From Prevotellaceae bacterium (GTDB taxonomy: Bacteria; Bacteroidota; Bacteroidia; Bacteroidales; Paludibacteraceae), in assembly GCA_031271815.1 (NCBI GenBank), contig JAISVA010000017.1, positions 40,466-104,465 on the forward strand: a DNA stretch of 64,000 nucleotides, read 5' to 3'. Shown piece by piece: positions 17,280-27,780 of this stretch; position 1 is the stretch's first letter, and every line of letters begins with the position of its first letter. The notes beneath the pieces are model-generated. The model had not been told where the DNA came from, searched no databases, and worked only from the letters and a program-made list of their open reading frames with translations. A program made the translations under genes and the position numbers.

Positions 17280-18548
17280 ATGAACGTTGACAGTATTTAT
17301 TCTTTATTCTTAAAACATCCACAGGTTACGACAGACAGTCGTAACTGTCCCGCAGGATCTATTTTCTTTGCGTTAAAGGGAGATTCGTTTAACGGAAATT
17401 TATTTGCACACGATGCAATTAAAAAAGGTTGCAGCTATGCCTTTGTCGATGAAAAGGAATTTGCTGATGATAAAAATATATTTTACGTGTCCAATTCGTT
17501 GGAAACGCTACAGCAGCTTGCTCGAAAACATCGCGAAACGCTGGGTATTCCGGTAATCGGAATTACCGGTACAAACGGAAAGACCACCACCAAAGAGCTG
17601 ATTGCCTCCGTGCTGCAACAAAAATACCGGGTTCTTTATACACAAGGCAACTTGAATAATCACATAGGCGTGCCGCTAACATTGTTAAGATTGACAAAAG
17701 AAGACGAATTAGCGGTTATTGAAATGGGCGCAAACCACCGGGGCGAAATAAAAGAGTTAGTAAATATCGCCTTGCCCGATTATGGTTTGATAACCAATAT
17801 CGGGAAAGCACACCTGGAAGGTTTCGGTTCTTTTGAAGGAGTGATAAAAACAAAAGGCGAATTATACGATTTTCTTCGAGAACATCATAAGAAGGCGTTT
17901 GTTAATCAGGATAATGATATATTGTCTTCTATGTCAGATGGTTTGGATAAAATCAATTATGGTGCGAATGGTGGATCTATAAGAGGTAAAATATTGCATT
18001 CGGAGCCCTGCCTGTCTGTTGAATGGAATAACCACGCGATACACACCCGGTTGATTGGTGCATATAATTTTGAAAATGTTTTGGCAGCCATAGCCGTCGG
18101 AACTTATTTTGAGGTGACGGATGATAAAATCGTGGAAGCGCTGGAAGCATATATCCCTCAAAATAACCGTTCGCAATTTAAAGTGACACAAAAAAATAAA
18201 CTGATCATTGACGCATATAATGCAAATCCGACAAGCATGAAGGCATCCCTTTCCAATTTCTTCCAAATGTCTTTTCCTGCTAAAATCGTTATTTTGGGAG
18301 ACATGAAAGAGTTGGGCGAGCAGAGCGGGGCGGAACACCGGGCAATTGTGGATTTGCTCTCCAAATCTTCGTTGAAAGATGTTTTTTTGATCGGACCCTG
18401 TTTCAAGCAGATAACCACCTCTTTCCATACCTATAACGATACCGGCGAGTTTTTGCAATGGTTGCAACAGCATCCGATACGGGATGCGGTAATACTGATC
18501 AAAGGCTCGAACAGTATGCATCTGATGAATGTGGTAGATTTTTTATAA
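17280..18548 (+). CDS. murF: UDP-N-acetylmuramoyl-tripeptide--D-alanyl-D-alanine ligase
   Basis: 422 residues with the three Mur ligase domains: VTTDSRNCPAGSIFFALKG (N-terminal UDP-binding), the ATP loop ITGTNGKTTTKE near 96-107, NHIGVPLTLL, AVIEMGANHRGEI, GLITNIGKAHLEGFGS, and the C-terminal IDAYNANPTSM and ILGDMKELGE. It adds D-Ala-D-Ala to the peptidoglycan precursor in the cytoplasm. The start follows the gldJ terminator closely. It is followed after 12 bases by a small membrane protein gene, so those two are likely one transcript. Confidence 0.95.
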   Translation: MNVDSIYSLFLKHPQVTTDSRNCPAGSIFFALKGDSFNGNLFAHDAIKKGCSYAFVDEKEFADDKNIFYVSNSLETLQQLARKHRETLGIPVIGITGTNGKTTTKELIASVLQQKYRVLYTQGNLNNHIGVPLTLLRLTKEDELAVIEMGANHRGEIKELVNIALPDYGLITNIGKAHLEGFGSFEGVIKTKGELYDFLREHHKKAFVNQDNDILSSMSDGLDKINYGANGGSIRGKILHSEPCLSVEWNNHAIHTRLIGAYNFENVLAAIAVGTYFEVTDDKIVEALEAYIPQNNRSQFKVTQKNKLIIDAYNANPTSMKASLSNFFQMSFPAKIVILGDMKELGEQSGAEHRAIVDLLSKSSLKDVFLIGPCFKQITTSFHTYNDTGEFLQWLQQHPIRDAVILIKGSNSMHLMNVVDFL

Positions 18549-18560
18549 AAAGATTTTATT

Positions 18561-18950
18561 ATGACCGGAATATATGTAGCATTAGCATTTGTGATTCTCG
18601 TTGTTGTTTTCATCGGAATTGACTGTTGGCGGAAGAAAAATCATATTCCAACCGAAAAGCCATGTGAAGCAACGATCGAATGTTGCGGCACACATGCAAT
18701 TTGTGAAAAGGGACTGCCGGCCAGGCAAGAGATAGAATATTATGATGATGAAGAGCTGGATATATTTGTCGGACGTGCCGGAAATTCATATAATGAAGAA
18801 GAAATCTGCCGGTTTAGTGATGTTTTTTATACCTTGAAAGAATACGATGTAAGCGGTTGGCTTAAAAGCCTCCAAATGCGAAATATCGAACTTCCCGAAA
18901 ATCTTCGGGAAGAAGCGTTATTGATTGCGCGGGAGTTTAGACAGGGATAA
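18561..18950 (+). CDS. Small membrane-anchored protein of unknown function
   Basis: 129 residues. One N-terminal membrane helix (about 4-22), then a Cys-rich stretch (C at DCW, PCEATIECCGTHAICEKG), an acidic YYDDEELD segment and a helical C-terminal part. It resembles a conserved hypothetical protein found behind cell-wall genes in Bacteroidales, but no function is known to me. The clustered cysteines could bind metal. It is 12 bases after murF on the same strand. Confidence 0.7.
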   Translation: MTGIYVALAFVILVVVFIGIDCWRKKNHIPTEKPCEATIECCGTHAICEKGLPARQEIEYYDDEELDIFVGRAGNSYNEEEICRFSDVFYTLKEYDVSGWLKSLQMRNIELPENLREEALLIAREFRQG

Positions 18951-19036
18951 ATCCCGGCTGTTTGATTGAAATTCATGCAAGAAACAGGCAATAACGGAAA
19001 TATCAAGTAATAACGTAAAAAAAGACCTTAAATATT

Positions 19037-19066
19037 TTTCAAATATGAGGACCTTTTTTAATTTTG
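19037..19066 (+). promoter_or_regulatory. dnaN promoter
   Basis: -7 TAATTTTG at 19059-19066 with TTTC at 19037-19040 (18-base spacer), 41 bases before the dnaN ATG. Confidence 0.6.
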
Positions 19067-19106
19067 TGGATTCATTTCCGTAAAAAAATAATAAAATTAA
19101 TATACA

Positions 19107-20231
19107 ATGAAGTTTACTGTTTCAAGTACGGGCTTGCTGAGCCACTTGCAGGCGATAAGTCGCGTAATAAATTCCAAAAACACCCTTCCGATTTTGGATA
19201 ATTTTCTGTTCAAAATAGAATCCAACAAGCTAATTCTGACAGCTTCAGACCTGGAAACAACGCTTATTACAAGTATGGAGCTGGATGCTTCCGAAGGCGA
19301 GGGAGTGATTGCACTTTCGGCAAAAATTCTGTTGGATACGTTAAAGGAGTTTTCAGACCAGCCGCTGGTATTTGACATCAACGACGAAAATCTGGCAATG
19401 ACCATCAAGTCGGAGACAGGCGTTTACAACTTCATCGGTCAGAGCGGCGATGAATATCCGAAAATGCCGCAAATGGCGGACGATTTCAATTCGTTAGTCA
19501 TCCCGACTTCGGTGTTGGGTTCGGGCATCAACAAGACGCTGTTTGCAACTGCCGACGACGAGCTTCGTCCGGTAATGAACGGTATTTTCTTCGATATTAC
19601 TACCGAAGATGTTACGTTGGTTGCTTCCGATGCGCATAAACTGGTTCGCATCAAGACTTCATCGGCAAAAGGAGAAAAAATTTCTTCTTTCATCCTTCCG
19701 AAAAAGCCGACCAACCTGCTGAAAAATATCCTTCCGAAAGAGAGCGGAGATGTGTATGTTCAGTTTGATGCGAAAAATGCGTGTTTTACGCTTTCCAACT
19801 ATAAAATGTTCTGCCGTCTGATTGAAGGGCGTTATCCGAATTATAACTCCGTAATTCCGCAGAACAATCCGTACAAGGCAATCATTGACCGCGTTTCTTT
19901 AATGAATACGCTGAAACGCGTTTCCGTTTTCTCCAATCAGGCAAGCAATCTGGTTAAGTTGGGTTTCTCGGAAAATGAAATTCACATCTCGGCGCAGGAT
20001 ATTGACTTTTCGATTTCGGCAGAAGAAAAAATCGCCTGCCAATATCAGGGAGAAGCGATGAAAATCGGCTTCAAATCAGCATTTCTGATCGATATTCTGG
20101 CAAATATTTCTTCCGCAAACGTGATTATGGAACTTGCCGACCCTTCAAGGGCAGGATTGATACTTCCGTTCGAGAACGATTCGGAAGAGGATATCTTGAT
20201 GCTCATTATGCCAATGATGTTGAATGACTAA
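19107..20231 (+). CDS. dnaN: DNA polymerase III beta subunit (sliding clamp)
   Basis: 374 residues, normal length, with the three repeated clamp domains. Visible landmarks are KNTLPILDNFLFKIESNKLILTASDLETT in domain 1, RPVMNGIFFDI and VASDAHKLV in domain 2, LIEGRYPNYNSVIPQ, and the C-terminal LILPFENDSEEDILMLIMPMML. It holds the polymerase on DNA. It has its own promoter and is followed by a DnaQ-fold exonuclease gene after a short hairpin repeat; dnaN next to this exonuclease is a known Bacteroidales arrangement. Confidence 0.97.
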   Translation: MKFTVSSTGLLSHLQAISRVINSKNTLPILDNFLFKIESNKLILTASDLETTLITSMELDASEGEGVIALSAKILLDTLKEFSDQPLVFDINDENLAMTIKSETGVYNFIGQSGDEYPKMPQMADDFNSLVIPTSVLGSGINKTLFATADDELRPVMNGIFFDITTEDVTLVASDAHKLVRIKTSSAKGEKISSFILPKKPTNLLKNILPKESGDVYVQFDAKNACFTLSNYKMFCRLIEGRYPNYNSVIPQNNPYKAIIDRVSLMNTLKRVSVFSNQASNLVKLGFSENEIHISAQDIDFSISAEEKIACQYQGEAMKIGFKSAFLIDILANISSANVIMELADPSRAGLILPFENDSEEDILMLIMPMMLND

Positions 20232-20242
20232 TTTGCACAAAA

Positions 20243-20297
20243 GCGCGAAGGCACGAAAGCGCGAAGGCACGAATTATTCGCGCTTTCGTGCTTTTTT
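20243..20297. repeat. GCGCGAA-type hairpin
   Basis: GCGCGAAGGCACGAAAGCGC repeats itself and pairs with ATTCGCGCTTTCGTGCTTTT at 20276-20297. It lies between dnaN and the exonuclease gene and ends in a T-run, so it may also end dnaN transcription. Confidence 0.7.
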
Positions 20298-20320
20298 CCG
20301 TTAATGTTAATATAAAAAAT

Positions 20321-21088
20321 ATGCAACTGAATTTGAAAAACCCGCTGGTTTTCTTCGATCTGGAAACCACTGGAACCGACATTGTAAACGACAGGATCGT
20401 CGAAATCTCTTACCTGAAAGTCTTTCCGAACGGAGATGAAGAATCCAAAACCATGCGGATTAATCCGGGAATGCCGATTCCGGCAGGCGCAACTGCCATT
20501 CACGGTATTTCGGATGATGATGTAAAAAACAGTCCGACCTTTAAGGAAGTGGCGAAAATATTGGCAAAAAGCATCGAAGGATGTGACCTGGCAGGTTACA
20601 ATTCGAACCGTTTCGATATTCCGCTGCTTGCCGAAGAGTTTTTGCGCGCCGGAACGGAAATTGATTTGAAAAAGCGCAAATTTGTCGATGTACAAACCAT
20701 TTTCCACAAAATGGAACAGCGCACGCTGTCGGCAGCCTATAAGTTTTACTGCGAAAAGGAGCTTGTCGGCGCACACGGAGCCGAAGCCGATACCAAAGCG
20801 ACTTACGAGGTATTAAAGTCGCAGTTAGACCGTTACCCGGATTTGAAAAACGACGTGAACTTCCTGTCCGATTTCTCGGCGTTTACTAAAAATGCTGATT
20901 TTGCCGGCAGAATTGTCTATGACGACAAAGGAGTTGAATTTATCAACTTCGGAAAATACAAAGGTCGCAAAGTGACAGATGTGCTGAAAGAAGACATCGG
21001 TTATTACGGTTGGATTATGAACAGCAACTTTGCCCTTGACACCAAAAAGGTGCTAACGAATATTAAGTTGCGCGAGGCGATGAGATAA
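20321..21088 (+). CDS. 3'-5' exonuclease, DnaQ fold with ExoX-like C-terminal domain
   Basis: 256 residues from ATG at 20321; an in-frame GTG at 20288 lies inside the hairpin repeat and is rejected. Exo I FFDLETTGTD (Asp 13, Glu 15), Exo II AGYNSNRFDIPLL, Exo III HGAEADTKATYEVL. These are the two-metal DEDDh residues of DNA polymerase epsilon-type proofreaders and RNase T. The C-terminal INFGKYKGRKVTDVLKEDIG plus GWIMNSNF segment is the small ExoX/DUF3820-like domain. It could proofread or trim DNA; adjacency to dnaN suggests a replication or repair role, which is inferred. Confidence 0.88.
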   Translation: MQLNLKNPLVFFDLETTGTDIVNDRIVEISYLKVFPNGDEESKTMRINPGMPIPAGATAIHGISDDDVKNSPTFKEVAKILAKSIEGCDLAGYNSNRFDIPLLAEEFLRAGTEIDLKKRKFVDVQTIFHKMEQRTLSAAYKFYCEKELVGAHGAEADTKATYEVLKSQLDRYPDLKNDVNFLSDFSAFTKNADFAGRIVYDDKGVEFINFGKYKGRKVTDVLKEDIGYYGWIMNSNFALDTKKVLTNIKLREAMR

Positions 21089-21118
21089 AATAGTGCGGAA
21101 GCGCGAACAGCACGAAAA

Positions 21119-21269
21119 GGCAGTCTCAAAAGAATACGAATGAAGCAGATTTTCATAGATAACAAATGAATAGAAATTTTATATAAAACTAATTATCAAC
21201 GATATAAAAATCAGCGGTCATCCGTATTATCTGTGTCATCAGGGTTCAAAAAGACTTTTTAGACAGCCT
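21119..21269. repeat. Long hairpin repeat, copy C
   Basis: Ends GGCAGTCTCAAAAG and CTTTTTAGACAGCC; centre AACAAATGAATAGAAATTTT, same orientation as copies B, D and G. It lies between the convergent exonuclease and rpiB genes. Confidence 0.85.
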
Positions 21270-21352
21270 TTTTGCAGTAATAGGAACTGGATATCCGTTT
21301 ATCCCGAACTAAGATCAATAAGTGATTGTATCAGGTGTACGCGGATTTCCTG

Positions 21353-21802
21353 CTAAAAAATATTTATTTTTTCTATCCTGCGGGCGTGGCGCCCACCCTC
21401 AAAATCGGTCGTAAGAAATACCTTCACGATTTCCAGCGCTTTTTCATAGGATATAAACCGGGCAGGCAGACCTGCAATGTTCGCATTGTTATGTTCGCGA
21501 GACAGTTTGGCGATTTCCGGCTCCCAGCAAACTGCACCCCGTATGCCCTGGTGCTTGTTGACGGTCATCGTGATGCCGTTGGCAGTTCCGCAAATGGCGA
21601 TTCCAAAGTCGCACTCGCCTTTTTCCACTGCTATAGCCAAAGGATGGGCAAAATCAGGATAATCGACGCTTTCGCCGGTATTTGTTCCGAAATTAAGAAT
21701 ATCTTTGACCTTATTTTTTAATTGTTCCATTAAAAAATTTTTCATTTCGAATCCTGCGTGGTCGTTTGCTATGCCGATTGTTATTTCGTTTAATGGTTTC
21801 AT
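21353..21802 (-). CDS. rpiB: Ribose-5-phosphate isomerase B
   Basis: 149 residues from ATG at 21802 (a TTG start at 21841 would add 13 residues and is rejected). IGIANDHAGFEMKNFL at the N-terminus, the active-site loop CGTANGITMTVNKHQGIR with the catalytic Cys, and the C-terminal GGRHARRI phosphate-binding segment. It interconverts ribose 5-phosphate and ribulose 5-phosphate in the pentose phosphate pathway. In many Bacteroidales rpiB follows transketolase; no tkt is in this window. Confidence 0.95.
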   Translation of the reverse strand: MKPLNEITIGIANDHAGFEMKNFLMEQLKNKVKDILNFGTNTGESVDYPDFAHPLAIAVEKGECDFGIAICGTANGITMTVNKHQGIRGAVCWEPEIAKLSREHNNANIAGLPARFISYEKALEIVKVFLTTDFEGGRHARRIEKINIF

Positions 21803-22057
21803 TGTGTTGAAAACGTTTTTGATGTTATATTGATTACACAAAAGTACGAAAAATCATTATTCTTTTATACTTTCAACTTACGAAGATTTCAGGCAATTGA
21901 TGTTCGGAAACGTAGAAAAGCGCTTGTCATAGGAAACAATATAAAAACATTTCAGTTTTATTCCGGTCACATGCCGTATCCCGTTTCCCGAATCAGAATA
22001 TTCCTGCAGTAAGGATTTCAGAATATCCTGGTTGACTGTAAACTTTGTAAATTACAA

Positions 22058-22579
22058 TTAATTATCTTTTACTTCTTCCGAAAAATACCTCAACAAATCA
22101 TCTAACTGTAAAAACGGCAATGTCTTCGGAACTACTTTCTTGACAGGAAGATAAAGTTTGGATTTTTGTATTGTTTCCGGAGTAATTATTTCAAAATTTT
22201 TATTGATTGCATCAAAAACATTGAGGAAAACGCTCATAATAAACAGATATTTCAGAAAAGAAAGCATTCCGCCCAACAGCTTGTTTAACCAGCCAAGTGC
22301 AATTAAACAAATGAGTTTATCAATCAGGACAGCAATGAAATGAAACAGCAATAAGGCAACTAAAAAGACAATAATGAAGGCGACGGCGGGAGATATTTCC
22401 GGATTAATTCCACACAAGGATTTTACAAACCGAATGAGCGGCACTGAAAAATATTTGGCAATATAAATACTCAAAATAATGCCGATGAGACCCGAAAGCC
22501 CCATCACAAAACCTTTGAGAATGCCCCGGATAAAGGCAAAAACGAGTAAGGAGAGAATGATGATGTCGAAAATATTCAT
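22058..22579 (-). CDS. CvpA family membrane protein
   Basis: 173 residues with four membrane helices and the CvpA start NIFDIIILSLLVFAFIRGILKGFV, then GLIGIILSIYIAKYFS and the GWLNKLLGGMLSFLK segment. CvpA relatives are inner membrane proteins linked to colicin V export in E. coli and envelope stability elsewhere; the molecular role is not settled. Single gene; a hairpin repeat lies between its start and the infB end. Confidence 0.88.
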   Translation of the reverse strand: MNIFDIIILSLLVFAFIRGILKGFVMGLSGLIGIILSIYIAKYFSVPLIRFVKSLCGINPEISPAVAFIIVFLVALLLFHFIAVLIDKLICLIALGWLNKLLGGMLSFLKYLFIMSVFLNVFDAINKNFEIITPETIQKSKLYLPVKKVVPKTLPFLQLDDLLRYFSEEVKDN

Positions 22580-22633
22580 AAACTTCCGCCAAGAGGCTGT
22601 CTAAAAAGATATTTATCCGGGAATTAATTCGTA

Positions 22634-22796
22634 AGAGGCTGTTTCAAAAGAATGCGGATGACGCAGGTAACACAGATTTTTACCGATAACAAATGAATAG
22701 GAATTTTATACATAACTAATTATCATTGGTATAAAAATCAGTGTTCATCCGTGTTATCCGCATCATCTGCGTTCAAAAAGATTTTCGAGACAGAAC
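22634..22796. repeat. Long hairpin repeat, copy D
   Basis: Ends GAGGCTGTTTCAAAAG and TTTTCGAGACAG; inner arms carry GCGGATGACGCAGG and CGCATCATCTGCGT. Orientation as B, C and G. A lone one-sided end (AAGAGGCTGTCTAAAAAG) lies just before it at 22592-22609. Confidence 0.8.
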
Positions 22797-22997
22797 CCAA
22801 TCATTACCGGATATTGGTCGCATTCCTAACGGAAAGCAAGGATGTTATGGCGTTTTTTCTACCGGACGATAATCCCTGACGGGATTTTTTTAACCAGTCA
22901 TTCCTTCTTGCCAAAGTAACAATAACTCAAACGGCTTTTAAAAAATCTAAATTACAGATAATCGCAGCTACTGATTTCGTGTTAATTCGTGTAATTC
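22797..22997. repeat. Intergenic with short inverted words downstream of infB
   Basis: Words such as ATTCCTAACGGAA, TTTTTTCTACCGGAC and ATCCCTGACGGGATTTTTTT form small stem-loops; the last (22878-22894) ends in a T-run and resembles a dispersed Bacteroidota intergenic element. TTCGTGTTAATTCGTGTAAT at 22976-22995 is another recurring word. Confidence 0.4.
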
Positions 22998-25910
22998 TTA
23001 AAGTGTCCTCTGTACTTCGACCTGTTCAAAACCTTCGATCATATCGCCTACTTTGATGTCGTTGTAGTTTTGGATATTCAGACCGCACTCGTAGCCGGTA
23101 GCTACTTCTTTTACGTCTTCCTTGAAACGCTTGAGTGAAGCTAAATCGCCGGTATAAACCACGATTCCATCGCGGATAAGGCGGACTTTATTGCCTCGCT
23201 TGATTTTTCCTTCGCGCACCAGGCAGCCGGCAACGGTTCCCACTTTCGTAATTTTGAATACTTCCTGTACTTCGGCAGAACCGGTAATTTCTTCTTTGAA
23301 TTCCGGCGAAAGCATCCCTTCCATAGCTGCCTTAATTTCTTCAATGGCATCGTAGATAATGGAGTAGAGACGAATGTCAATCTCTTCTTTTTCAGCCATT
23401 TTTCGGGCAGCTTGTGACGGACGAACCTGGAAGCCGACGATAATTGCGTTGGATGCAACGGCTAACATCACGTCCGATTCGGAAATTTGTCCGACGGCTT
23501 TGTGAATAACATTCACCTGAATTTGTTCTGTGGAAAGTTTCAGCAAGGAATCTGCCAACGCTTCTACCGAACCGTCTACGTCTCCTTTTACTATGATGTT
23601 CAATTCCTGGAAGTTGCCAAGTGCGATACGGCGACCGATTTCATCAAGTGTCAAGTGGCGCGAGGTTCTCAGTCCCTGTTCGCGTTGCAACTGTTCACGT
23701 TTGTTGGCAATTTCGCGTACTTCCTGTTCGGAGGCCATTACGTTGAAGTTGTCGCCTGCTTGCGGCGCTCCGTTCAAGCCGAGAATCAATGCCGGTTCGG
23801 AAGGCGTTGCCTCCGTAATGCGCTGGTTACGTTCGTTGAACATCGCTTTAATCTTGCCAAAATGGGTTCCGGCTACAATCGGGTCGCCCACTTTTAGCGT
23901 TCCGTTGCTTACGAGTACCGTAGAAACGTATCCGCGCCCTTTGTCGAGTTGGGATTCGATAATGGTTCCGGTTGCTTTTTTATTAGGATTTGCTTTTAAA
24001 TCAAGCATTTCGGCTTCGAGAAGCACTTTCTCCATCAATTCCGGCACACCGATACCCTGCTTTGCAGCAATATCCTGGGATTGGTATTTTCCACCCCAAT
24101 CTTCGACTAAGTAATTCATATTTGCCAAAGATTCCTTGATCTTTTCCGGATTGGCGGCAGGCTTGTCAATTTTATTAATGGCAAAAATAATCGGAACGCC
24201 GGCTACGGATGCATGGTTGATTGCTTCGACGGTTTGCGGCATCACATCATCGTCGGCTGCGACAATGATGATGGCAATGTCCGTAACTTTTGCCCCGCGG
24301 GCACGCATGGCGGTAAACGCTTCGTGACCCGGTGTATCGAGGAATGTGATCTGTTGTCCATCCGGCAAAGTCACATTATAGGCTCCGATATGCTGGGTAA
24401 TCCCTCCGGCTTCCCCGGCGATTACGTTTGTTTTGCGGATATAGTCGAGCAGGGAAGTTTTACCGTGGTCAACGTGTCCCATTACGGTAACGATCGGCGG
24501 ACGGGAAACCAAATCCTCTTCGTTGTCCACCTCCTCTTGAATTGCTTCGGCTACTTCGGCGCTGATATATTCGGTTTCAAACCCGAACTCATCGGCAACG
24601 ATATTGATTGTTTCGGCGTCCAGCCGCTGGTTGATAGACACCATCAGTCCGAGGTTCATACAGGTTCCGATTACTTTGGTAACGGGAACATCCATCATCG
24701 TAGCCAACTCGCTTACGGTAACAAATTCCGTGATTTTCAGCTTGTTCTGATCCAAACGTTCTTGCTTTTCGAGCTCCATCTGTTTCATCGACTGCAACTC
24801 GCGTTTGTCTCGTCTATGTTTGGATGCCTTGTTTTTCTGACCTTTGTTTGTCAGGCGGGCAAGCGTCTCCTTGATCTGTTTCTGAACAGCTTCCTCGTTA
24901 ACCTCCGGTTTTACGACCGACTTTTTAAAGTCTTTTTTCTTGTTGTTGTTACCCGGCTTCTGTTGGTTTTGATTGCCTCCACCTTTATTGGCAACATCCT
25001 GAGGTCTGTTTTTGTAATTCTCAATATCGACCCGTTCTTTCTGAATGCGTTTCCGTTTTTTCTTTTTGTCGGCGTCGGTTTTCAAGTCGATGCTGCCGAC
25101 CACTTTCGGACCGTTCAGTTTCGGAACGTTTGTTTTGATTTCGTGCTGTTTTTTATCGTTATTCTCACTTCCGGCCGCTGTTCCGTGGGTTTGCTGGGAT
25201 TTATTAAACGGCGTTCTGCTTCGCTGCTCGCGCTCCTTGCGCTTCTCCTCTTTGGTCTTTTTCTTCGGACGGGTTTGTTGGTTGATAGTCGAAAGATCTA
25301 TCTTCCCTATTACGTTTATGCTGGATTTTAATTCCGGCTTTCCTAACGAGAAGATGCTTTTTCCGGATTTATTTTCTTCGCTTGCATTTTCGTCCGAAAC
25401 GTTGTCGTCTGTGTCGTCATCAAAATCTATGTCATCATTGTCAAAATCAGAATCATTATCATTATCTTCATCATTCACTACTTCTTTTTCAACAGCGACA
25501 GTTTCTTTTACAGGTGGTTTGCAGGTATTCCCGGCAACAGGCTGTTCTTTTGGTTTTTCCTGTTTTTTGGGCGCATCCAAATCCATTTTTCCTACAATTT
25601 TGAATTTAGGCTTTTGCTCTTCCGGGACAACCGTCTTGATGTCTTCGACCTGGGATTCGCCAAACCCTTCGATTGAGACGCTCTCTTTTTTCTCTTTTAC
25701 CTTTATTTGTCGTTGTTGACTGATTTTCTCAGAGGCAATCTTCAAGCTTTTGTCTTTGCTAAATTCCTGGTACAGCAACTCTTCTTCCTTATCCGAGACT
25801 TTGTGATTCGGATCGGAAGGAATGTTGTGTCCTTTCTTGTGAAGAAATTCTACCGCAGTAGAGATTCCGACATTTAATTCTTTCGCAATTTTGCTTAATC
25901 GTATAGACAT
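22998..25910 (-). CDS. infB: Translation initiation factor IF-2
   Basis: 970 residues. N-terminal IF2_N module ([20 protein letters not shown]), a long charged linker with an Asp-rich block (about 145-175) and Lys-rich blocks, a second IF2_N module ([18 protein letters not shown]), then the G domain with [15 protein letters not shown] at about 475, [15 protein letters not shown] and NKIDKP, and domains II to IV. It places initiator tRNA on the 30S subunit and drives subunit joining. It is last in rimP-nusA-infB. Length is typical for Bacteroidota, whose linker is long. Confidence 0.98.
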   Translation of the reverse strand: MSIRLSKIAKELNVGISTAVEFLHKKGHNIPSDPNHKVSDKEEELLYQEFSKDKSLKIASEKISQQRQIKVKEKKESVSIEGFGESQVEDIKTVVPEEQKPKFKIVGKMDLDAPKKQEKPKEQPVAGNTCKPPVKETVAVEKEVVNDEDNDNDSDFDNDDIDFDDDTDDNVSDENASEENKSGKSIFSLGKPELKSSINVIGKIDLSTINQQTRPKKKTKEEKRKEREQRSRTPFNKSQQTHGTAAGSENNDKKQHEIKTNVPKLNGPKVVGSIDLKTDADKKKKRKRIQKERVDIENYKNRPQDVANKGGGNQNQQKPGNNNKKKDFKKSVVKPEVNEEAVQKQIKETLARLTNKGQKNKASKHRRDKRELQSMKQMELEKQERLDQNKLKITEFVTVSELATMMDVPVTKVIGTCMNLGLMVSINQRLDAETINIVADEFGFETEYISAEVAEAIQEEVDNEEDLVSRPPIVTVMGHVDHGKTSLLDYIRKTNVIAGEAGGITQHIGAYNVTLPDGQQITFLDTPGHEAFTAMRARGAKVTDIAIIIVAADDDVMPQTVEAINHASVAGVPIIFAINKIDKPAANPEKIKESLANMNYLVEDWGGKYQSQDIAAKQGIGVPELMEKVLLEAEMLDLKANPNKKATGTIIESQLDKGRGYVSTVLVSNGTLKVGDPIVAGTHFGKIKAMFNERNQRITEATPSEPALILGLNGAPQAGDNFNVMASEQEVREIANKREQLQREQGLRTSRHLTLDEIGRRIALGNFQELNIIVKGDVDGSVEALADSLLKLSTEQIQVNVIHKAVGQISESDVMLAVASNAIIVGFQVRPSQAARKMAEKEEIDIRLYSIIYDAIEEIKAAMEGMLSPEFKEEITGSAEVQEVFKITKVGTVAGCLVREGKIKRGNKVRLIRDGIVVYTGDLASLKRFKEDVKEVATGYECGLNIQNYNDIKVGDMIEGFEQVEVQRTL

Positions 25911-26000
25911 ATTTTGACTTTAAATTTCTACCAACATTTTGACCCTTACGGGACATATATTAATCAGGGGAATGTTGTTCAACCCTTTTTAATTAACCGC

Positions 26001-27257
26001 TTATGCTTCTTGCTCAAACTCCGAACGAAGGATCTCCAACACTTCGTCAACCGTTTCTTCTTCGAGGTCGGTACGTCTGATGAGTTCATCTCTCGGTATT
26101 TCCAGTACGTTTTTGGCGGTGTCGCAACCGATGCCTTTCAGTACATCAATCACCCACGGTTCGATTTCGTCCAGGAATTCATCCAGGAAAATATCTTCTT
26201 CGTCGAAGTTTTCTTCCAAATCGCGGAAGACTTCGATTTGGTATTCGGTCAGCATACTTGCCAGCTTGATGTTCATGCCGCCTTTACCGATGGCGAGTGA
26301 AACCTCTTCGGGTTTCAGGAATACTTCCGCTCGCTTCTGGTCATCAATCAGTCGAATGGAGGAGATTCTTGCCGGGCTCAACGCTCTTGATATGAACAGC
26401 GACATATTATTGGTGTAATTGATCACGTCGATGTTTTCGTTTTTCAGTTCGCGAACGATCCCGTGAATGCGCGCGCCTTTCATTCCGACGCAGGCTCCAA
26501 CCGGGTCAATGCGGTCGTCGTAAGACTCAACCGCAACTTTTGCCCGCTCGCCCGGAATACGTGCAATGCGGCGAATGGTAATCAAACCGTCGTTTATCTC
26601 GGGAACTTCCAGTTCAAACAGCCGTTGCAGAAACAATGGGGAAGTTCTGGAAAGGATAATTTTCGGGTTGTTGTTTTTGTTATCCACTTTGGCAACAACG
26701 GCTCTTACGGTGTCGCCCTTACGGTAAAAGTCGGTCGGTATCTGTTCCGATTTCGGGAGGAGCATTTCGTTTGCTTCATCATCCAAAAGCAGGATTTCTT
26801 TTTTCCATACCTGATATACTTCTCCGACTACGATGTTACCTATTTTTTCTTTATACTTATTATAAATAGAGTCTTTTTGCAGGTCTAAAATCTTGGAGGC
26901 AAGCGTTTGACGTAAATTCAGAATAGCGCGGCGACCGAAAGAAGCAAAATCGACCTTATCGGTTACTTCTTCGCCTACTTCAAAGTCGGCATCAATTTTT
27001 TGAGCTTCGGAGAGCGAAATTTGCGTATTCGGGTCTTCCAGATCGTCGTCTTCCACGATTTCACGATTGCGGTAAATTTCAAGGTCTCCTTTGTCGGGAT
27101 TGATGATCAAGTCGTAATTCTCGTCTGTTCCGAACATTTTGGAAATCACGTTACGGAATGACTCTTCCAACACACTCATCATGGTGCTTCTGTCAATATT
27201 TTTCAGCTCTTTAAATTCTGAAAAAGTATCAATTAAACTTATCTCTTGTTTAGCCAT
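26001..27257 (-). CDS. nusA: Transcription termination/antitermination protein NusA
   Basis: 418 residues: N-terminal RNA polymerase-binding domain (SLIDTFSEFKELKNIDRSTM start), S1 domain (GEVYQVWKKEILLLDDEANEM region about 145-200), two KH domains (VGACVGMKGARIHGIVREL and LAIGKGGMNIKLASMLTEY) and an acidic C-terminal helical segment. It binds nascent RNA and RNA polymerase and modulates pausing, termination and antitermination. It starts one base after the rimP stop, so translation is tightly coupled. Confidence 0.97.
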   Translation of the reverse strand: MAKQEISLIDTFSEFKELKNIDRSTMMSVLEESFRNVISKMFGTDENYDLIINPDKGDLEIYRNREIVEDDDLEDPNTQISLSEAQKIDADFEVGEEVTDKVDFASFGRRAILNLRQTLASKILDLQKDSIYNKYKEKIGNIVVGEVYQVWKKEILLLDDEANEMLLPKSEQIPTDFYRKGDTVRAVVAKVDNKNNNPKIILSRTSPLFLQRLFELEVPEINDGLITIRRIARIPGERAKVAVESYDDRIDPVGACVGMKGARIHGIVRELKNENIDVINYTNNMSLFISRALSPARISSIRLIDDQKRAEVFLKPEEVSLAIGKGGMNIKLASMLTEYQIEVFRDLEENFDEEDIFLDEFLDEIEPWVIDVLKGIGCDTAKNVLEIPRDELIRRTDLEEETVDEVLEILRSEFEQEA

Positions 27258-27258
27258 C

Positions 27259-27729
27259 TTATTTGAATCTGATAATATATTTTGTATATTTTACGTTTTC
27301 GTATTTGAATGGAATGTTTTCGGTTACTTCCATTTTTCGTTTTGCGCCTTCGGGCTTTACCTTTTTTGTGACCTCAAGGTCAAATCCCGTTTCGCTCACA
27401 TTGGCAAGGATGCCTTGCAGCTTAGCGCCTGAAAGGGACTGCACTTCCACTTCGCAACCTTCGTGTTTGCGATACTGCTCCAACACTTTGAAGGGTGAAC
27501 CTAAACCGGGCGAACCGACTTCCAATTCGTAATCTTCTACTTCCCGGTCAACTTTCGACTCGATAAAACGGGCAAGTTCGGCACAATAATCAATTGAAAT
27601 ACCCTCTTCCGAGTCAATTTCTATCAATATGAAATTGTCTTTGCCGACTTTAATATCGACAATGAAACAACCGGTTCCGCTTAAAAATTCTTCAACTGCC
27701 TGTCTGACAAGATTGCTTTCTATCATCAT
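27259..27729 (-). CDS. rimP: Ribosome maturation factor RimP
   Basis: 156 residues, two domains. The SVEDCAxxSR-type motif appears as SIDYCAELARFIES, with EVGSPGLGSPFKVLEQYRKHEG marking the middle. It helps assemble the 30S subunit. It is first in the rimP-nusA-infB operon and has a good promoter just upstream. Confidence 0.94.
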   Translation of the reverse strand: MMIESNLVRQAVEEFLSGTGCFIVDIKVGKDNFILIEIDSEEGISIDYCAELARFIESKVDREVEDYELEVGSPGLGSPFKVLEQYRKHEGCEVEVQSLSGAKLQGILANVSETGFDLEVTKKVKPEGAKRKMEVTENIPFKYENVKYTKYIIRFK

Positions 27730-27780
27730 ATTTCAATAAAATAGGGGACTGCCGCCCCCTCTCCAACCTTCAATGCGGCA

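Noticed and set aside
20288..20320. GTG start for the exonuclease
   Set aside because: It lies in a hairpin repeat; ATG at 20321 begins the conserved fold.
24213..25331. 372-codon open frame on the plus strand
   Set aside because: It is antisense to infB, where biased codons open a long shadow frame; no domain and no ribosome site.
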